Shown here: in pieces, positions 30,569 to 41,710 of the stretch | Layout of the letters: the number at the start of each line of letters is the position of its first letter | Numbering within the stretch: position 1 is the stretch's first letter | Assembly (NCBI RefSeq): GCF_001640025.1 | Contig: NC_031672.1 | Span: 1,054,001 to 1,118,000 of the forward strand | Reading direction: 5' to 3' | Origin: Sugiyamaella lignohabitans | Taxonomy: Eukaryota; Ascomycota; Dipodascomycetes; Dipodascales; Trichomonascaceae | Length of the DNA: 64,000 nt | Notes under the pieces: model-generated | What the model was told of the DNA's origin: nothing | What the model saw: the letters and a program-made list of their open reading frames with translations, nothing else | Database searches by the model: none | Position numbers and translations under genes: made by a program

Positions 30569-31041
30569 GGATATGGGTTTTCCCAGTCGTTTTTGATTGA
30601 GTAAGAGCTAAAGAAGTCCGGGATGGGCTCATAGTGGAATATTATATGCTTATAACGGGTGTCTACTGGGTACCCAGGCTTCAGGATAGCTGCTCAATTG
30701 CACCATTTCCGCTGGAATTTCAATCTGGAACTTGCTAATACTGTTTAAAATTCCATAAATAAACAGTGATGTAAAACTTAAAAGTTGAAATTGGAATTTT
30801 TGGCAGGTCAAGACGGGTGCTGGTCACACGTGTAGACGCAATACCGGGGTTTATCACTCTGCAGGAGCAGGTGCGGCAGGACACGCTGGACCTCGAAACT
30901 CGACTTCGAGACCGACTTCTTCAACATCCACAGACCACTTCCTCACTCCAAAAACTAAACAATTGACTCGGTTGCGAGACAAGTCAATTTACAATTGCCA
31001 TCACTGGAACCCGTCTCTGTCGCCACCACAAAAGATCCAAA
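30569..31041. promoter_or_regulatory. SWP1 upstream region
   Basis: 473 bp before the SWP1 ATG, with no gene recognised. Right end is CA/CT-rich, typical of a yeast leader. Confidence 0.4.
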
Positions 31042-32065
31042 ATGAAGTGGCCCAGCCGCTCTTCCATCGCAGCCACGCTGCTGATGCTGGCATCAGCTGT
31101 CTCTGCCGACTGGTCCATCCAAGACGGAGCCCTCTCTATCACCGGACGGGGCTCTGCTACCAGCAGACCGTAAGTTCTCCGGGAACTGCCTCCGGCGGCT
31201 GGGGCGCTGCCCCAGACCCTGTAGCTCCTGCTTCGCAGGAGTTGCTGCCACCGTCGACGCAACGACTCGAGCGAAGCGAGAGGAGCCGGGGGGTCTGGGG
31301 CACAGCCCCAGCCGCCGGAGGCATGCCCCCCTCCCAAAAATACCTGCTAACAACGAATCCAGGTTCTCAGAACTCAGTAGTCCAATTGAATTGAGTGAAG
31401 GGGCTATTGCCAAGGTCAAATTTCAGACCCTGAGAGACGGATCAGGTGCCCGAGCTCATCAGACCGTGGTTCAGTTGAAGGATGTTGAAAATGAGGATCT
31501 GGCGTTTATGTTCACTGGATCTGTTAGACCGAATGGCAAGGCCGATATTTCAATTGCACACAAATCCGTGCCACTAGCTCTTCAGGGGAAAAAGCTGAAA
31601 CTGACGGTGTTAGTGGGCTCGTTTGGGTCGGATAAACCCGTGGCTGTCGAGGTCACCGACTCGTTTATTGTGGCCCAAACTCAGCAATTAACTGAACCTG
31701 CCCGTTTAAAAGCACTTCCTGAACTGCATCACACTTTCCGTGCTCCTCCAAAGACAGTTGCCAAACCCATTGCTCTCGCTTTTGTAGGTATTGTCACCAG
31801 TCTTTTAGTGATTCTGCTCGGGTTCTGGCTCGGTACTGCCGACCTTGCTGCTCTTGGCTCGGCTGTTTCAAAGGCTCCTCTTGGCCATATCGGACTTCTG
31901 TCATCACTGCTAGCTTTTGAGCTCGTGTTTGTTCGCTACTTTCAGGGCACCAGCATCTTCGACACCCTCTTTGCCGTCGCCTTCATCGCCCCAGTCGCCA
32001 TCTTCACCGGCTCACGAGCCCTTCGCGAGGTCCGCGAACGTCGTCTCAACGGCCAATTTAACTAA
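31042..32065 (+). CDS. SWP1: Oligosaccharyltransferase subunit SWP1 (ribophorin II)
   Basis: A subunit of the ER N-glycosylation complex. Exon 1 is 31042-31169, coding a signal peptide (basic start, then ATLLMLASAVSA with likely cleavage before DWSIQDG). The intron 31170-31362 (GTAAGT, TGCTAAC, ATCCAG) joins RP|FSELSSPIEL. Exon 2 is 31363-32065. The product is 276 residues: a lumenal domain of about 170 residues with the ribophorin II pattern, then three hydrophobic helices and a short basic tail (REVRERRLNGQFN). Length is close to yeast Swp1. The intron is almost entirely an F/R element pair. Confidence 0.88.
31187..31323. repeat. Double-hairpin F/R pair inside the SWP1 intron
   Basis: F 31187-31241 with perfect CTCCTGC-TTC-GCAGGAG, R 31263-31323. 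They are separated by only 21 bp and occupy 137 of the 193 intron bases. Confidence 0.93.
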
Positions 32066-32094
32066 AAATCACTTTTTCTACCTTTTTCCCGACC

Positions 32095-32289
32095 TGCCTC
32101 CGGCGGCTGGGGCTCTGCCCCAGACTCCGTGGCTCCTCTCGCTCCGCTCGAGTCGGGCTTGGGGAGTCCATTTCTGCTCTGAAACCAAGCCAGTTCACAC
32201 CCCACAAGGTTCTGGTCCTCCCGAAGCCCGACTCGAGCGAAGCGAGAGGAGCCAGGGGGTCTGGGGCACAGCCCCAGCCGCCGGAGGCA
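32095..32289. repeat. Double-hairpin F/R pair between SWP1 and the S/Q-rich gene
   Basis: F 32095-32155 is 29 nt past the SWP1 stop. R 32229-32289 is 39 nt past the stop of the convergent gene. Each is sense to its own gene. Confidence 0.93.
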
Positions 32290-32328
32290 GCGTCACAAAA
32301 AGTGCAAATGTCTATTATTACGGGGTGG

Positions 32329-34482
32329 TTAGGAGTCGTCGGGATTGGCGACGAAGAGCCGGATTTTGCCGATGTCTTCTTCGACGCTTTTGGTGCTGGA
32401 CACGCTTTGGGCTCGTGACAGGCCGCCGTAGGGGGTGTTGGCGTCTGACGATTTGATACTGGCCGATTCTTCATGTTGTTGTGCCAGTGACGGGTTGTAT
32501 TTATACGAACTTGACGCAGGACCTGAGCCAGAACCTGATGAAGGGGTTGTGCTGGTACCAGTGGCTGTTAAAATACTGTCGCTAGTGGCATTAGATGGCT
32601 GGGGACTGTGTCCCAGTGTCTGTGAAGAGGCTTGAGATCGCACCATGGGCATGTCGTCGTCTTCGTCGTCGATTTCGCTGGCAAGAAGTCGTGGTGTCAG
32701 ATGTGAATGTCGTGGATCCACTGTTCGTCGAAGAAGCGATTTCGCATATGTGGGTGTTGGTTTATAGAGAGCAGATCCGTTGGCATTGGTCGAAATGCCA
32801 ATAGGTAATCCCCATACACTGGCGGGTTTATCGCTCCAAGCAGATGCAGAGTTCACTCGCAGTTGTCGAACATACGCCGATACAACGCCCAATCCAGGGA
32901 TTTCTTGTTTCACAGGAGCTGCTGATGCTGCTGATGCTCCTCCTCCACTTGTGGATGATGCAGTGGTGGCTGATCGAGTGGCTGACGAGACAGCTGGTGA
33001 GATTGTATTGGTGGTGTTGGAAGTGCCAGTACTGGTACCGTTATTACTGACTCGAGAGGAGATGCTGTTGCCTCGACTGTGATTAGAAATCGATTGCTGT
33101 AACGATGTCTGACTGGAGTATGGATTGGCAAAATTGGCAGCATTGTTTCGTAACATTCCTCCCGTTCCTTGATTAGCAGCTACAACAGCAGCAGCTGCAG
33201 CAGCTGCTGAATTCGACGATGCGGAAATGTATAAAGGTTGACTGAACGAGGCACCACTGCTAGCACTGTGAGTACTTCCACTGCGACGATGTGAAAACTG
33301 CTGTGACGATCTAGAAACAGGACTCGTGTTGTCAGAGTCGTATGCGTTATTAGTGGGTACGAGCACAGGTGGAAGCTGTTGTGTCAGCGATGGTTTGGAT
33401 TGTGATTGACTGGGATATGGATATGAATATGGGTATGCATTGGCACTTGAATGTGGGATTGGTGGTTGTGGCACCGATTCAGCGGTTGCTTGGACATATT
33501 CTGGTGACGATGGGCCGGAACTGTGGTCGGGATTAGTGTAATTATACTGTAAATTGGATGGTGACTGAGTCTGATAAGCTTGATAATCTTGACTTTGTGA
33601 CGTTGGGTGTGATTGGTAGATAGCCTGGCCCTGGTTGAATCCTTGACCGGGTTGTTGCTGTTGATGGTACTGTTGTTGTGGATGTTGATTTTGACTCTGA
33701 TTCTGGTTCTGCTGCGACTGTAACCTAGCTTGAGTTTGTGCGTACATTTGTGAGGGTGACTGGTATAAAGCAGTAGCACTTCCCTCGAGTACCTGTGGTT
33801 GAGCCTGGTATCGATGTACAGTTCCTGCTGTAGTGGTAGCAGTAGCAGGTCCAGTTGTCGACGCACTTGCACTTGCTACTGTCCCAGATATCCTTTCGTT
33901 TGAATAGTTATTCTCTTCTGAATTGTAGAATGACGGAGATGGACTGTAGCTTCTAAACGCAGGAGATGGAGCATTCGATAGATTTGACGATGATGTTTTA
34001 GGTGAGATATTATCGGAAACACCTTGATCGAGATATGGAATTGGACCTGGCGGTAATGGTACCGATCCTGGAGGTCCACTCAACGGTCTTGTCGAGGCAG
34101 CAGTGAAACTTGTTTGATATGCACTGTTGGATGAGTTATTACTGCCTGAGCTCCTTGACGGAGCTAGTCCTTCATACATGCTATTTCTCTGGGTAGCAGT
34201 GATAGGACCAGTGCCTGAACCAGCTGCAACACCTCCAGGATGCGAATCTACCGACACTGGAATCCTCCTCACGGGCTTTCTCTTAGGTGGTCCTGCGTGT
34301 GGTGGTGGAATAGGAGGTATCGATCGTCCCATGGGAAATGCTCCTGGTATACTAGAATTCATATTTCCAGGCACAGGACTGGGGACTGGACTGATACCAG
34401 GACTACTGCTATCGCCGTCACCAGAATGTGCATCTTCCGGCGGCCCTAGCGATATCCGCTTGCCGTTAAAATAACCATTCAT
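32329..34482 (-). CDS. Unrecognised Ser/Gln/Asn-rich protein
   Basis: A 717-residue protein of unknown function. It has proline-rich stretches near the N-terminus (IPPIPPPHAGPPKRK), a Q/S/Y-rich central half with poly-Ala and poly-Gln runs, and one ordered-looking block near residues 525-610 (GLGVVSAYVRQLRVNSASAWSD, then SVWGLPIGIS, then LLRRTVDPRHSH). That block is the best candidate for a conserved domain. The composition suits a disordered, perhaps condensate-forming or polarity-related protein, but no family was recognised. ATG at 34482. The frame is intact and of normal codon composition. Confidence 0.75.
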   Translation of the reverse strand: MNGYFNGKRISLGPPEDAHSGDGDSSSPGISPVPSPVPGNMNSSIPGAFPMGRSIPPIPPPHAGPPKRKPVRRIPVSVDSHPGGVAAGSGTGPITATQRNSMYEGLAPSRSSGSNNSSNSAYQTSFTAASTRPLSGPPGSVPLPPGPIPYLDQGVSDNISPKTSSSNLSNAPSPAFRSYSPSPSFYNSEENNYSNERISGTVASASASTTGPATATTTAGTVHRYQAQPQVLEGSATALYQSPSQMYAQTQARLQSQQNQNQSQNQHPQQQYHQQQQPGQGFNQGQAIYQSHPTSQSQDYQAYQTQSPSNLQYNYTNPDHSSGPSSPEYVQATAESVPQPPIPHSSANAYPYSYPYPSQSQSKPSLTQQLPPVLVPTNNAYDSDNTSPVSRSSQQFSHRRSGSTHSASSGASFSQPLYISASSNSAAAAAAAVVAANQGTGGMLRNNAANFANPYSSQTSLQQSISNHSRGNSISSRVSNNGTSTGTSNTTNTISPAVSSATRSATTASSTSGGGASAASAAPVKQEIPGLGVVSAYVRQLRVNSASAWSDKPASVWGLPIGISTNANGSALYKPTPTYAKSLLRRTVDPRHSHLTPRLLASEIDDEDDDMPMVRSQASSQTLGHSPQPSNATSDSILTATGTSTTPSSGSGSGPASSSYKYNPSLAQQHEESASIKSSDANTPYGGLSRAQSVSSTKSVEEDIGKIRLFVANPDDS

Positions 34483-35457
34483 CTTACTGCTCTCTTAACA
34501 CAGTAGCTTTTTCTTAATTACCACAGTTCTGAACACTTGTAACGAACTCAACAGCCTCAAAAGTTCTAACAGTTTATAGATACAACGATTGTTGTTATAA
34601 CCTAGCAAAGTCGGCTTTGACTGGCTGTTGAAGACGTACCTACTGTCAGTTGCCGATTCACTGCCAAGTTCTCTATTCTGAATAATGATACTGAAAATCC
34701 TGTATCAACTCTTTGCCTCGATATACTTCAATACACCAAGTATTCCTGTCAATTAGTGATAACTCTAGAGTACACTTCCTGCTAAAACACTCTGATAGAG
34801 CACTGACTCTGCACGCTCCTTTCAGGCTCTCTATCGTCATACAACAGAGAAAACGTATCAGCAAAACGTCAACCACCCGTAACAGTAACAGCGACCTGAT
34901 TTCGAGCTCAACAGACACTCCTACAAATAAAAGATCCCGTCCAAACTTCGACTTTTGGTCTCCTCGTCTCTACCGATACTCTACTAAAGCTCCTTGACGA
35001 CTGCTGCTCGACCGATGGCTATAAATCCGCCGAAAAAACCTTTTCAATAGCTTCTTCTCGCACTCTGTTCTCACACAAGCTGATATCAGACCGAATCCCG
35101 TGCACACCGGAACACCTGAAACCGCGAAATCCAATCAAGTCTGAAACACAACCGACCCGGTTCAACTGACACACATATACGCAGTCCGCCTCAACCGATA
35201 ACCGAATTCCGAGCTCGAAACACTCTTTTACCTGCCAAACAGGCTCTTTTATCGAACAACCAAACGGTCCTCACACTTTGTAAAACTCGGTTTCTCCAAA
35301 TATAATGTGCAATCGACGCTGTCTCTTACCCACCGGACCTTGTTGTAGAGGTTCAAGCATCAGTCGAGGCTGGTTCAGGATCTACGTTCTCCTCCTGCAC
35401 CTCCCCCCTCCAGCCGTGCACCCGACTCTGGGGGTCAATCTCCGGGGTCGGGGGGCC
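34483..35457. promoter_or_regulatory. Long divergent region upstream of the S/Q-rich gene
   Basis: 975 bp without recognisable genes. CA/CT-rich on the + strand near 34900-35300, consistent with a long leader or promoter of the minus-strand gene. Confidence 0.4.
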
Positions 35458-35727
35458 TGCCTCCGGCGGCTGGAGCTCCGCCCCAGACCCTGGTTGCTCC
35501 TCTCGCTTCGCTCGAGTCGGGCGTGGGGAGTGGGGAGAAGCGTTTGGGGGGCGGTGAGTGCGTGAAATTGCGGTTCTGGGCCGCCATCCGCCCGAATCCA
35601 AACCCCGCCAGCTCCGCCATTTCCCCCCTCCAACCCCCAATCCCGGCACTCTGGATACCCCAACCCCGACTCGAGCGAAGCGAGAGGAGCCACGGGGTCT
35701 GGGGCAGAGCCCCAGCCGCCGGAGGCA
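35458..35727. repeat. Double-hairpin F/R pair upstream of IMP1
   Basis: F 35458-35519 (hairpin 1 damaged: CTGGAGC opposite GCCCCAG) and R 35667-35727 with a 147-bp spacer. R ends 78 bp before the IMP1 ATG. Confidence 0.9.
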
Positions 35728-35805
35728 CACCCACCCCTGAGAAGTCACGTGACCCGTGAAGTACAAGAAACCCGAGAAGAAGCAGGAGGGAGCCCAGTGA
35801 GAGCG

Positions 35806-36297
35806 ATGTCGGCGATAGTGTCTACGGTGTGGACGACGAGCTCGTGGGCTCTGAGGATCGCGTGTGTGGTGCATCTGGTGCACAGCGATCTGTATGAGTT
35901 GACCGAGACTTATGGCGAGTCGATGTTGCCGGTTCTGAACTTTTCGGGGGATTTTGTACATGTGAACAAACTGTCTCGAAGAGGAAGAGGCTGTGAAGTG
36001 GGTGATATGATTGTGGCCGTGAAACCGACAGATCCCGGTCAGCGTGTTTGTAAACGGATCACGGGCATGCCTGGAGATATTGTACAAGTGGACCCGTCGG
36101 CAGGCCATTTCGACCGGTATATCAAAGTCCCGAAAGGCCATTGTTGGGTCACGGGCGAAAACTTATCACAAAGTCTCGACTCGCGGTCGTACGGACCGCT
36201 TCCCCTGGCACTAATCAAGGGCAAAGTGTTTGCAGTCCACGACAGTGTCGGCGGGTTCCGGTGGATCACCAACTCTTTCCACGATTCTTCCCGCTAG
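35806..36297 (+). CDS. IMP1: Mitochondrial inner membrane peptidase subunit 1
   Basis: A 163-residue S26 signal peptidase of the mitochondrial inner membrane, cleaving intermembrane-space sorting signals. The N-terminal segment ALRIACVVHLVHS is the membrane anchor. The catalytic Ser is S39 in GESMLPVL and the catalytic Lys is K83 in CKRITGMPGD. The later SLDSRSYGPLP block is also conserved. ATG at 35806 gives the normal family length; the frame extends upstream to a GTG at 35749, but that extension overlaps non-coding flank. Confidence 0.93.
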   Translation: MSAIVSTVWTTSSWALRIACVVHLVHSDLYELTETYGESMLPVLNFSGDFVHVNKLSRRGRGCEVGDMIVAVKPTDPGQRVCKRITGMPGDIVQVDPSAGHFDRYIKVPKGHCWVTGENLSQSLDSRSYGPLPLALIKGKVFAVHDSVGGFRWITNSFHDSSR

Positions 36298-36345
36298 GGT
36301 TTCTGTAATTTATTTATTTTTGATATTTTTTGCGGATGGAGGGTG

Positions 36346-36504
36346 TGCCTCCGGCGGCTGGGGCTCCGCCCCAGACCCCGTGGCTCCTCTCGCTTCGCTC
36401 GAGTCGGGCGTTGGGGGTGTCCAGAGCGTGGTTGGGAGACGGGCGAGGTCTCCTGCGGAGCAGGAGCTACGGGGTCTGGGGCAGAGCCCCAGCCGCCGGA
36501 GGCA
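36346..36504. repeat. Double-hairpin F/R pair between IMP1 and the KH gene
   Basis: F 36346-36406 (48 nt past the IMP1 stop) and R 36450-36504 (23 nt past the KH-gene stop). R has the hairpin-2 form CTCCTGC-GGA-GCAGGAG, so the stem is kept while the loop has changed. Confidence 0.92.
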
Positions 36505-36527
36505 GCATGGGTTCAAGGATGTTTTAT

Positions 36528-37751
36528 TCAGTAGCGTCGGTCTGTGGACCCGGAGCGGTGGTTATTGGAGCGTGGGGTTGGTTCGTAGAGGTCAGTGTCG
36601 TCGCGGTCGTCGGAGGTGTTACGCATGGACGCTGGTCCTCGTGGGAGTGAGACTGAGGGGTCTGTTTCGGGTTGAGGGTCGGATGTGGGGACCGATGTTC
36701 CAATGATAGAGGGGTTGATATATGGGTTGGAAGGTGCAGGGAGCTCGTTGATTGACTGCCGTTTGAACATGTCGGGATGGCCGTGGGTGCCAATTAACGG
36801 TTGTGGTTTAAACGGTGTCGACGTCGTAGAGATGAGCTCACCGATTGTTTGGGGTGTGAATGTGTGATATACATTTTGCAGAGTTGTGAGCACATTTTTA
36901 ATTGCAGACAACAGCTGGTTTCTGTCATTTGACGCAATTGTAAACGATTTATCGCTGGAAAACGGCAGAAAACTCTTGGAAAGTGTGTAGGTCGGATATA
37001 AAGGCTGTTCAGGAGGTTCCAGTGCCAGAGTTACAGCAACTCCATTCTTCAGAATCACGGCTTGTGTCGCTGGATTGTCATACAGACTCAACGACCCCGA
37101 TTCTGACTTTGTGAGTGAGGGTGCAATTGGTTTGGCAGCTGATGATGGCAGTTTGAAATTGGTTCTGTTTATAAGAACCAGTAACAGGTGAGGAAACAGC
37201 AGTTTAATCCTCACTGGTTCTTCTGTGCCTGAATCAGGCTCGGACTTCGACGGCTCTGAGGTGGACTCTGAAGTCGGTTCTGAAGCCGGTCGGTCTGTAA
37301 ACTCTGGAACTGACAGTGTCAAAATTCTGTCTACAGCATCTGAAATCTCTGTCGCGGTGCCTGATATCGTCACCACTCGTTCAATAGCTCCTTCTACTGG
37401 TTCGTCAATTGACAGTTGTTTGACTTTAGACTCCTGCTTGATCTGTTCCAGAGCCGACACCTGTTTCTTATCCTTTTCATCTTGTTCTTTTTCTGTTCTT
37501 TCTTGATCTGTTTCTTCTTCCATACGATCCACAGTCTGTTCACTGGCATCCTCTATACTAGCAGCCCAGCTCTGATTTATCACCAATCGCACCTCAACAT
37601 GAACATTCTTACTCTCCTCAGACACGCTCTCCACCTCACCCTCTCCTTTCCTCTCGCCAATCTGGCCAGCCGACCCGTTCTCTACCCTCCTCTCTGTGGC
37701 CTGCTTCTTCCTCCTACCGCCAGCCTCAGATCCAGAAGCTCGTTTCGCCAT
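36528..37751 (-). CDS. Divergent KH-domain RNA-binding protein (HEK2/PBP2-like)
   Basis: A 407-residue protein with two weak KH-like repeats. The first begins VEVRLVINQSWAASIEDAS and, after an acidic E/K-rich insertion, resumes as KQLSIDEPVEGAIERVVTISGTATEISDAVDRIL, the usual KH third strand and last helix. The second starts IKLLFPHLLLVLINRTN. Neither repeat has a clear GXXG loop, so canonical RNA contact may be reduced. The C-terminus is Pro/Ser/Asn-rich and disordered. ATG at 37751. The resemblance to yeast Pbp2/Hek2 is by pattern only; function is inferred. Confidence 0.55.
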   Translation of the reverse strand: MAKRASGSEAGGRRKKQATERRVENGSAGQIGERKGEGEVESVSEESKNVHVEVRLVINQSWAASIEDASEQTVDRMEEETDQERTEKEQDEKDKKQVSALEQIKQESKVKQLSIDEPVEGAIERVVTISGTATEISDAVDRILTLSVPEFTDRPASEPTSESTSEPSKSEPDSGTEEPVRIKLLFPHLLLVLINRTNFKLPSSAAKPIAPSLTKSESGSLSLYDNPATQAVILKNGVAVTLALEPPEQPLYPTYTLSKSFLPFSSDKSFTIASNDRNQLLSAIKNVLTTLQNVYHTFTPQTIGELISTTSTPFKPQPLIGTHGHPDMFKRQSINELPAPSNPYINPSIIGTSVPTSDPQPETDPSVSLPRGPASMRNTSDDRDDTDLYEPTPRSNNHRSGSTDRRY

Positions 37752-37843
37752 CTTCACCCTCTTGTCGTTACCAACATCGCTTTCACCTCTCGACGTGATC
37801 TACTATCTCGGTGTCACGTGATATCTCGGGAAGATAGGGGGTG

Positions 37844-37984
37844 TGCCTCCGGCGGCTGGGGCTCCGCCCCAGACCCTGGTAGCTCCTGCTTCGCAGGAGT
37901 TGGCTGGGACCATTGGTGAGAACGACTCGAGCGAAGCGAGAGGAGCTACCAGGGTCTGGAGCGGAGCCCCAGCCGCCGGAGGCA
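37844..37984. repeat. Double-hairpin F/R pair in the KH gene-NHP2 divergent region
   Basis: F 37844-37899 with perfect CTCCTGC-TTC-GCAGGAG, R 37923-37984 with one hairpin-1 mutation (CTGGAGC). Spacer 23 bp. Ends 132 bp before NHP2. Confidence 0.92.
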
Positions 37985-38116
37985 GGCCCAGACCCTGGAG
38001 CGGCTGGCGCGTGCGGCTGGCAGGATGCAGGCATGAAATTTCAGATGGCGATCGCTGAAATATTTTTTAGATGCTGAACTGAGAGATACCTAGCAGTATA
38101 TACAGACCCAGATACA

Positions 38117-38774
38117 ATGGCCAAATCGAAGAAAGAATCCAAGGGCGATGTGTCCATGAGCAAAGACGAGGAGACCGTCGATAACTACGAGAAGAGATTG
38201 TCGGCCCTGCTGCCATTTGCCTCGCCATTAGCACCCAAGAAGCTCAACAAGAAGGTCCTCAAGACCGTGAAGAAAGGTACGTCCACCAGCTGGTTTCCAC
38301 TCCCCCAGACCTTGCTACTGCTTCCCTGTAACATACAGGCACCGCCGACGCAACGACTCGAGCGAAGCGAGAGGAGCAACCAGGGTCTGGGGCGGAGCCC
38401 CAGCCGCCGGAGGCAGACCCCCCTTCCCCCAGAAACTAACCCCGACCGTAGCATCTAAAGCCAAGCACGTTAAACGTGGAGTCAAGGAGGTGGTTAAATC
38501 GCTGAGAAAGGGCGAGAAGGGTCTTGTGATCATTGCCGGTGATATCAGTCCCGGCGACGTGATCTCGCACATCCCCGTTCTGTGTGAAGACAGCAAAGTT
38601 CCATACGTATTTATTCCATCCAAAGAGGACCTTGGCTCGGCCGGCGCTACTAAAAGACCCACTTCCTGTGTCATGATCGTGCCCGGTGGAGGCAAGAAGA
38701 AGGACGACAAGAGCAAGACCGACGAGTACAAAGACGGTTTCGACGAGATCGTCAAGGAGATCCCTGCTATCTAA
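38117..38774 (+). CDS. NHP2: H/ACA snoRNP protein NHP2
   Basis: An L7Ae-family core protein of H/ACA snoRNPs that guide rRNA pseudouridylation. Exon 1 is 38117-38276 (to VKKG/A), intron 38277-38451 (GTACGT donor, ACTAAC branch, GTAG acceptor), exon 2 is 38452-38774. The product is 160 residues. The L7Ae core is clear: KGEKGLVIIAGDISPGDVISHIPVLCED, then VPYVFIPSKEDLGSAGATKRPTSCVMI. The basic N- and C-terminal tails are typical. The intron contains an R copy antisense to the gene. Confidence 0.95.
38354..38415 (-). repeat. Double-hairpin R copy in the NHP2 intron
   Basis: Complete R copy preceded by GACGCAA, the extended end seen in other R copies. No F partner in the same intron. Confidence 0.92.
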
Positions 38775-38844
38775 TCCTGTCCCTTCTTCTCTATATTTGT
38801 ATATTTTGTTATGATTTATTCTGTTTTCTCTGGTGGTGTGGGTG

Positions 38845-38906
38845 TGCCTCCGGCGGCTGGGGCTCCGCCCCAGACCCTGGTTGCTCCTCTCGCTGCGCTC
38901 GAGTCG
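38845..38906 (+). repeat. Double-hairpin F copy 3' of NHP2
   Basis: Sense F copy 70 nt after the NHP2 stop, preceded by a GT-rich stretch (TGGTGGTGTGGGTG). Confidence 0.92.
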
Positions 38907-39294
38907 GGCGTGGGGGGTCACATGTGCTTTATAGGGTCCTGGAGAGTGGTTTTTGAAGAGGAAGAGGGTCGAGGGGTGGATTTTTCAGTCATTAGAGGTA
39001 TTTCCAGACTGGGTATCTTCAGGGGGATCCCCGTTACAGTACTGCAAAAAAGCTGCCTAGGGGGGGTCATTTCGCCCTTCCAGTGATTGTAGCGAGATTC
39101 CGAGTTGCTATTTAGGTTTTTTTGCCATGCTTTTCTAGTTAAAAATGAACGAAGAAATCGAAATTTCAGACGGTAAATAGGGAAATTTTGGGGTAAAAGT
39201 TGTAGTCACGTGATTAAAGCCCCGTTTAAACGATCTGGTGATTCGTGATTGGGCCCTCCGAGCCAGACCTGGTCCTCAGGAGGGTCCAGGCAAT
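38907..39294. other. NHP2-LYS4 convergent spacer, no gene recognised
   Basis: 388 bp between the F copy of NHP2 and the R copy of LYS4. No coding potential recognised. Confidence 0.5.
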
Positions 39295-39349
39295 CTCCTG
39301 CGAAGCAGGAGCCACGGGGTCTGGGGCGGAGCCCCAGCCGCCGAAGGCA
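39295..39349 (-). repeat. Double-hairpin R copy 3' of LYS4
   Basis: Sense to LYS4, 52 nt past its stop. Hairpin 2 is CTCCTGC-GAA-GCAGGAG. One base change near the end (CCGAAGGCA). Confidence 0.92.
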
Positions 39350-39401
39350 GGTCCCAGTCCGAGTACGGTAGTGTCATTAAATTATACAGAGAATGGGGGG
39401 A

Positions 39402-41510
39402 TTAGTTTGCGATTTTGGACCTGACCCAGCCCTCGAGGCCGCCCTTGACGATGATTTCTTGCATGCTTTCTCCGAGTTCGCCAACTTTGGAGGTGAGGAG
39501 GACGGGACCGGTGGTCGAGCCGTCGCGGACGGTGACGGTAGCGGTTTTGACGTCCCATTGGGCGAAGAGTCCGGTACGGATGGTCAGTTCGGACTGCTTT
39601 TGCTCGGCAAAACGCTCGCGCAAAAGCTTGATGAGAGCAGGGATTTCAAGAGTCAGAAGGGCGTTGTTGATCGAGTTACGACTGAAAATGTTACCGAAAG
39701 AACCTGCAATGACAAGTTTGATATCACGGGCGAGAATGGCAGTAGCAGCCTGTTCACGAGACGAACCAGTGCCGAAGTTGAATCCGCTGACAATAATATC
39801 ACCAGCCTTGGTCTTGGACCCAAAATCGCTGTCGTAGTTCTCCATACAAACTTCGGCCATTTTCTCTCGAGGCACGTCGTCCTGGTATGTGTACTTTCCG
39901 GGATAGATGGCATCGGTGTTGATATTATCAGCATCACACAGAACAAGCTCTCCCTGAATCGACTCGGGGAATCCTGGCAAAATAGATACGGTTGCAGTGG
40001 ATCCAGTGGCTTCAACACCAGCAGCTCCTCCATCAGTAGTCTCACCGACCTCGCTGGGATCAGAAATAGTGCTCTTAATTCCTTGAGCAGCCTGGGGAGT
40101 CTTACCATCCATCTCTTCAGGGAACCCGATTTTACCAAGAACAGCAGAAGCAGCAACCACTTCCGGTGAGGCAAGGTATGCAAGAGCGTCTCTGGATCCC
40201 ATACGACCCTTGAAGTTACGATTAGTAGCGGAAATACCCACCTCACCGTCCTTCAAAAGACCGGTTCCAAGACCGATACAAGGGCCACATCCAGCAGGAA
40301 GAGGTTTGGCACCGGCTTCAAGCAGGTCGTTCCAAGCACCAATCTGTTCAGCATCCTTTTGAACAATACTAGAAGCAGCTGCTACGTAGAACTCGACTCC
40401 TTCCTTGACCTTTCTGCCCTTGATAACCTTGGCAGCAGCGACAATATCCGATAATCGCGAGTTGGTACAAGAAACAAGATACGCCTTGTTAATCTTAATA
40501 TCTTGGCTAGACAGTTCAGACAAAGGAGTGGCTACCTTGACAGAGTTAGGTCCACTGACATAGGGCGACAAAGTGCTCAAGTCCAAAGTCAAGTACTTGG
40601 CAAATTTAGCATCGCCATCAGCAGTAATCACATTGTTCTTAACATTATCAATAGAAGCTCGGCTGATACGAGGATGGTTGTCCTTCTTAATATAGTTCTT
40701 GAGTCTGTCTTCGTACCAATCAATAAGCACTTGGTCCACAGGGAACAATCCCGATAAAGCACCCCATTCGGTAGTCATATTAGCAATAGTCAATCTCTCG
40801 TCAACAGAAAGCTTGTCAACACCTTCACCAACAAATTCAATAGCATGATTCAACACCTCATCGTTGTTGAACACACCACACAATGCAACAATGACATCCT
40901 TACCAGTAACACCAGGTTGAAGTTGACCTTTCAACTCGACTCTAGCAACTGGAGGAATCTGCCACCAGGTCATTCCAGTAGCCCAAATAGATGCAGCATC
41001 GGTACGAACAATGGGAGTACCCAGACATCCTACACCACCATAGGTATTAGAATGCGAATCGGAAGCCACTGTCAAATTATAAGGAAATGCATAACCCTCT
41101 TCAACGAGGATCTGATGACCGATACCTCTACCAGCAGGATAGAAATCAACACCCTGTTCCTTAGCAAAGTTCTCAATATTGCGATACTTCTCGAGATTCT
41201 TATCGGACTTGTTCTGAACATCGTGATCCAGAGTACACACGACCTGTCTATTATCAGCGACTTTCGAAGCACCAAGACCCTTAAATTTCAAAGCCACAGG
41301 CCACGAATTGTCGTGTGACATACAGTGAGAAGGACGGATCGAGACATAGTCTCCACTACGAACCTCCTTACCAGGAGCAATGCCCACTGCATACTTTTGT
41401 ACGATTTTCTCTGTCAGAGTCTGAGCACTGACGAACCTCGACGTGGAAAAAAGACGGCCCCAGTTGCGGGACTGGGTCTTCCCGTTCAACGACTGGGCTA
41501 ATCTGAGCAT
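39402..41510 (-). CDS. LYS4: Homoaconitase, mitochondrial
   Basis: A 702-residue [4Fe-4S] aconitase-family hydro-lyase converting homocitrate-derived homoaconitate to homoisocitrate in fungal lysine synthesis. The N-terminus [26 protein letters not shown] is a mitochondrial presequence. Cluster ligands lie in VSCTNSR and CGPCIGLG. The swivel domain has [14 protein letters not shown] and GSSREQAA. These features, with the [17 protein letters not shown] block, favour homoaconitase over aconitase. ATG at 41510. In tandem with the downstream Gag-like gene. Confidence 0.95.
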   Translation of the reverse strand: MLRLAQSLNGKTQSRNWGRLFSTSRFVSAQTLTEKIVQKYAVGIAPGKEVRSGDYVSIRPSHCMSHDNSWPVALKFKGLGASKVADNRQVVCTLDHDVQNKSDKNLEKYRNIENFAKEQGVDFYPAGRGIGHQILVEEGYAFPYNLTVASDSHSNTYGGVGCLGTPIVRTDAASIWATGMTWWQIPPVARVELKGQLQPGVTGKDVIVALCGVFNNDEVLNHAIEFVGEGVDKLSVDERLTIANMTTEWGALSGLFPVDQVLIDWYEDRLKNYIKKDNHPRISRASIDNVKNNVITADGDAKFAKYLTLDLSTLSPYVSGPNSVKVATPLSELSSQDIKINKAYLVSCTNSRLSDIVAAAKVIKGRKVKEGVEFYVAAASSIVQKDAEQIGAWNDLLEAGAKPLPAGCGPCIGLGTGLLKDGEVGISATNRNFKGRMGSRDALAYLASPEVVAASAVLGKIGFPEEMDGKTPQAAQGIKSTISDPSEVGETTDGGAAGVEATGSTATVSILPGFPESIQGELVLCDADNINTDAIYPGKYTYQDDVPREKMAEVCMENYDSDFGSKTKAGDIIVSGFNFGTGSSREQAATAILARDIKLVIAGSFGNIFSRNSINNALLTLEIPALIKLLRERFAEQKQSELTIRTGLFAQWDVKTATVTVRDGSTTGPVLLTSKVGELGESMQEIIVKGGLEGWVRSKIAN

Positions 41511-41710
41511 TTTTCGTTTGACTTTGACCCTAAAAATTACTCAGTTCCTGATCGCACTCAGATCTGAGTCTCACTTGCAAACTCTCTTTGACTCATATCC
41601 CGTTACCCTAACCAATAAGCACCTTGCAATTACATTCTCAGATTTTTCAAAAGATAACGCGCGATAAGGGCACGGGCGCGCCGATCCCCCTGAAATTACC
41701 AGGGGGGGCC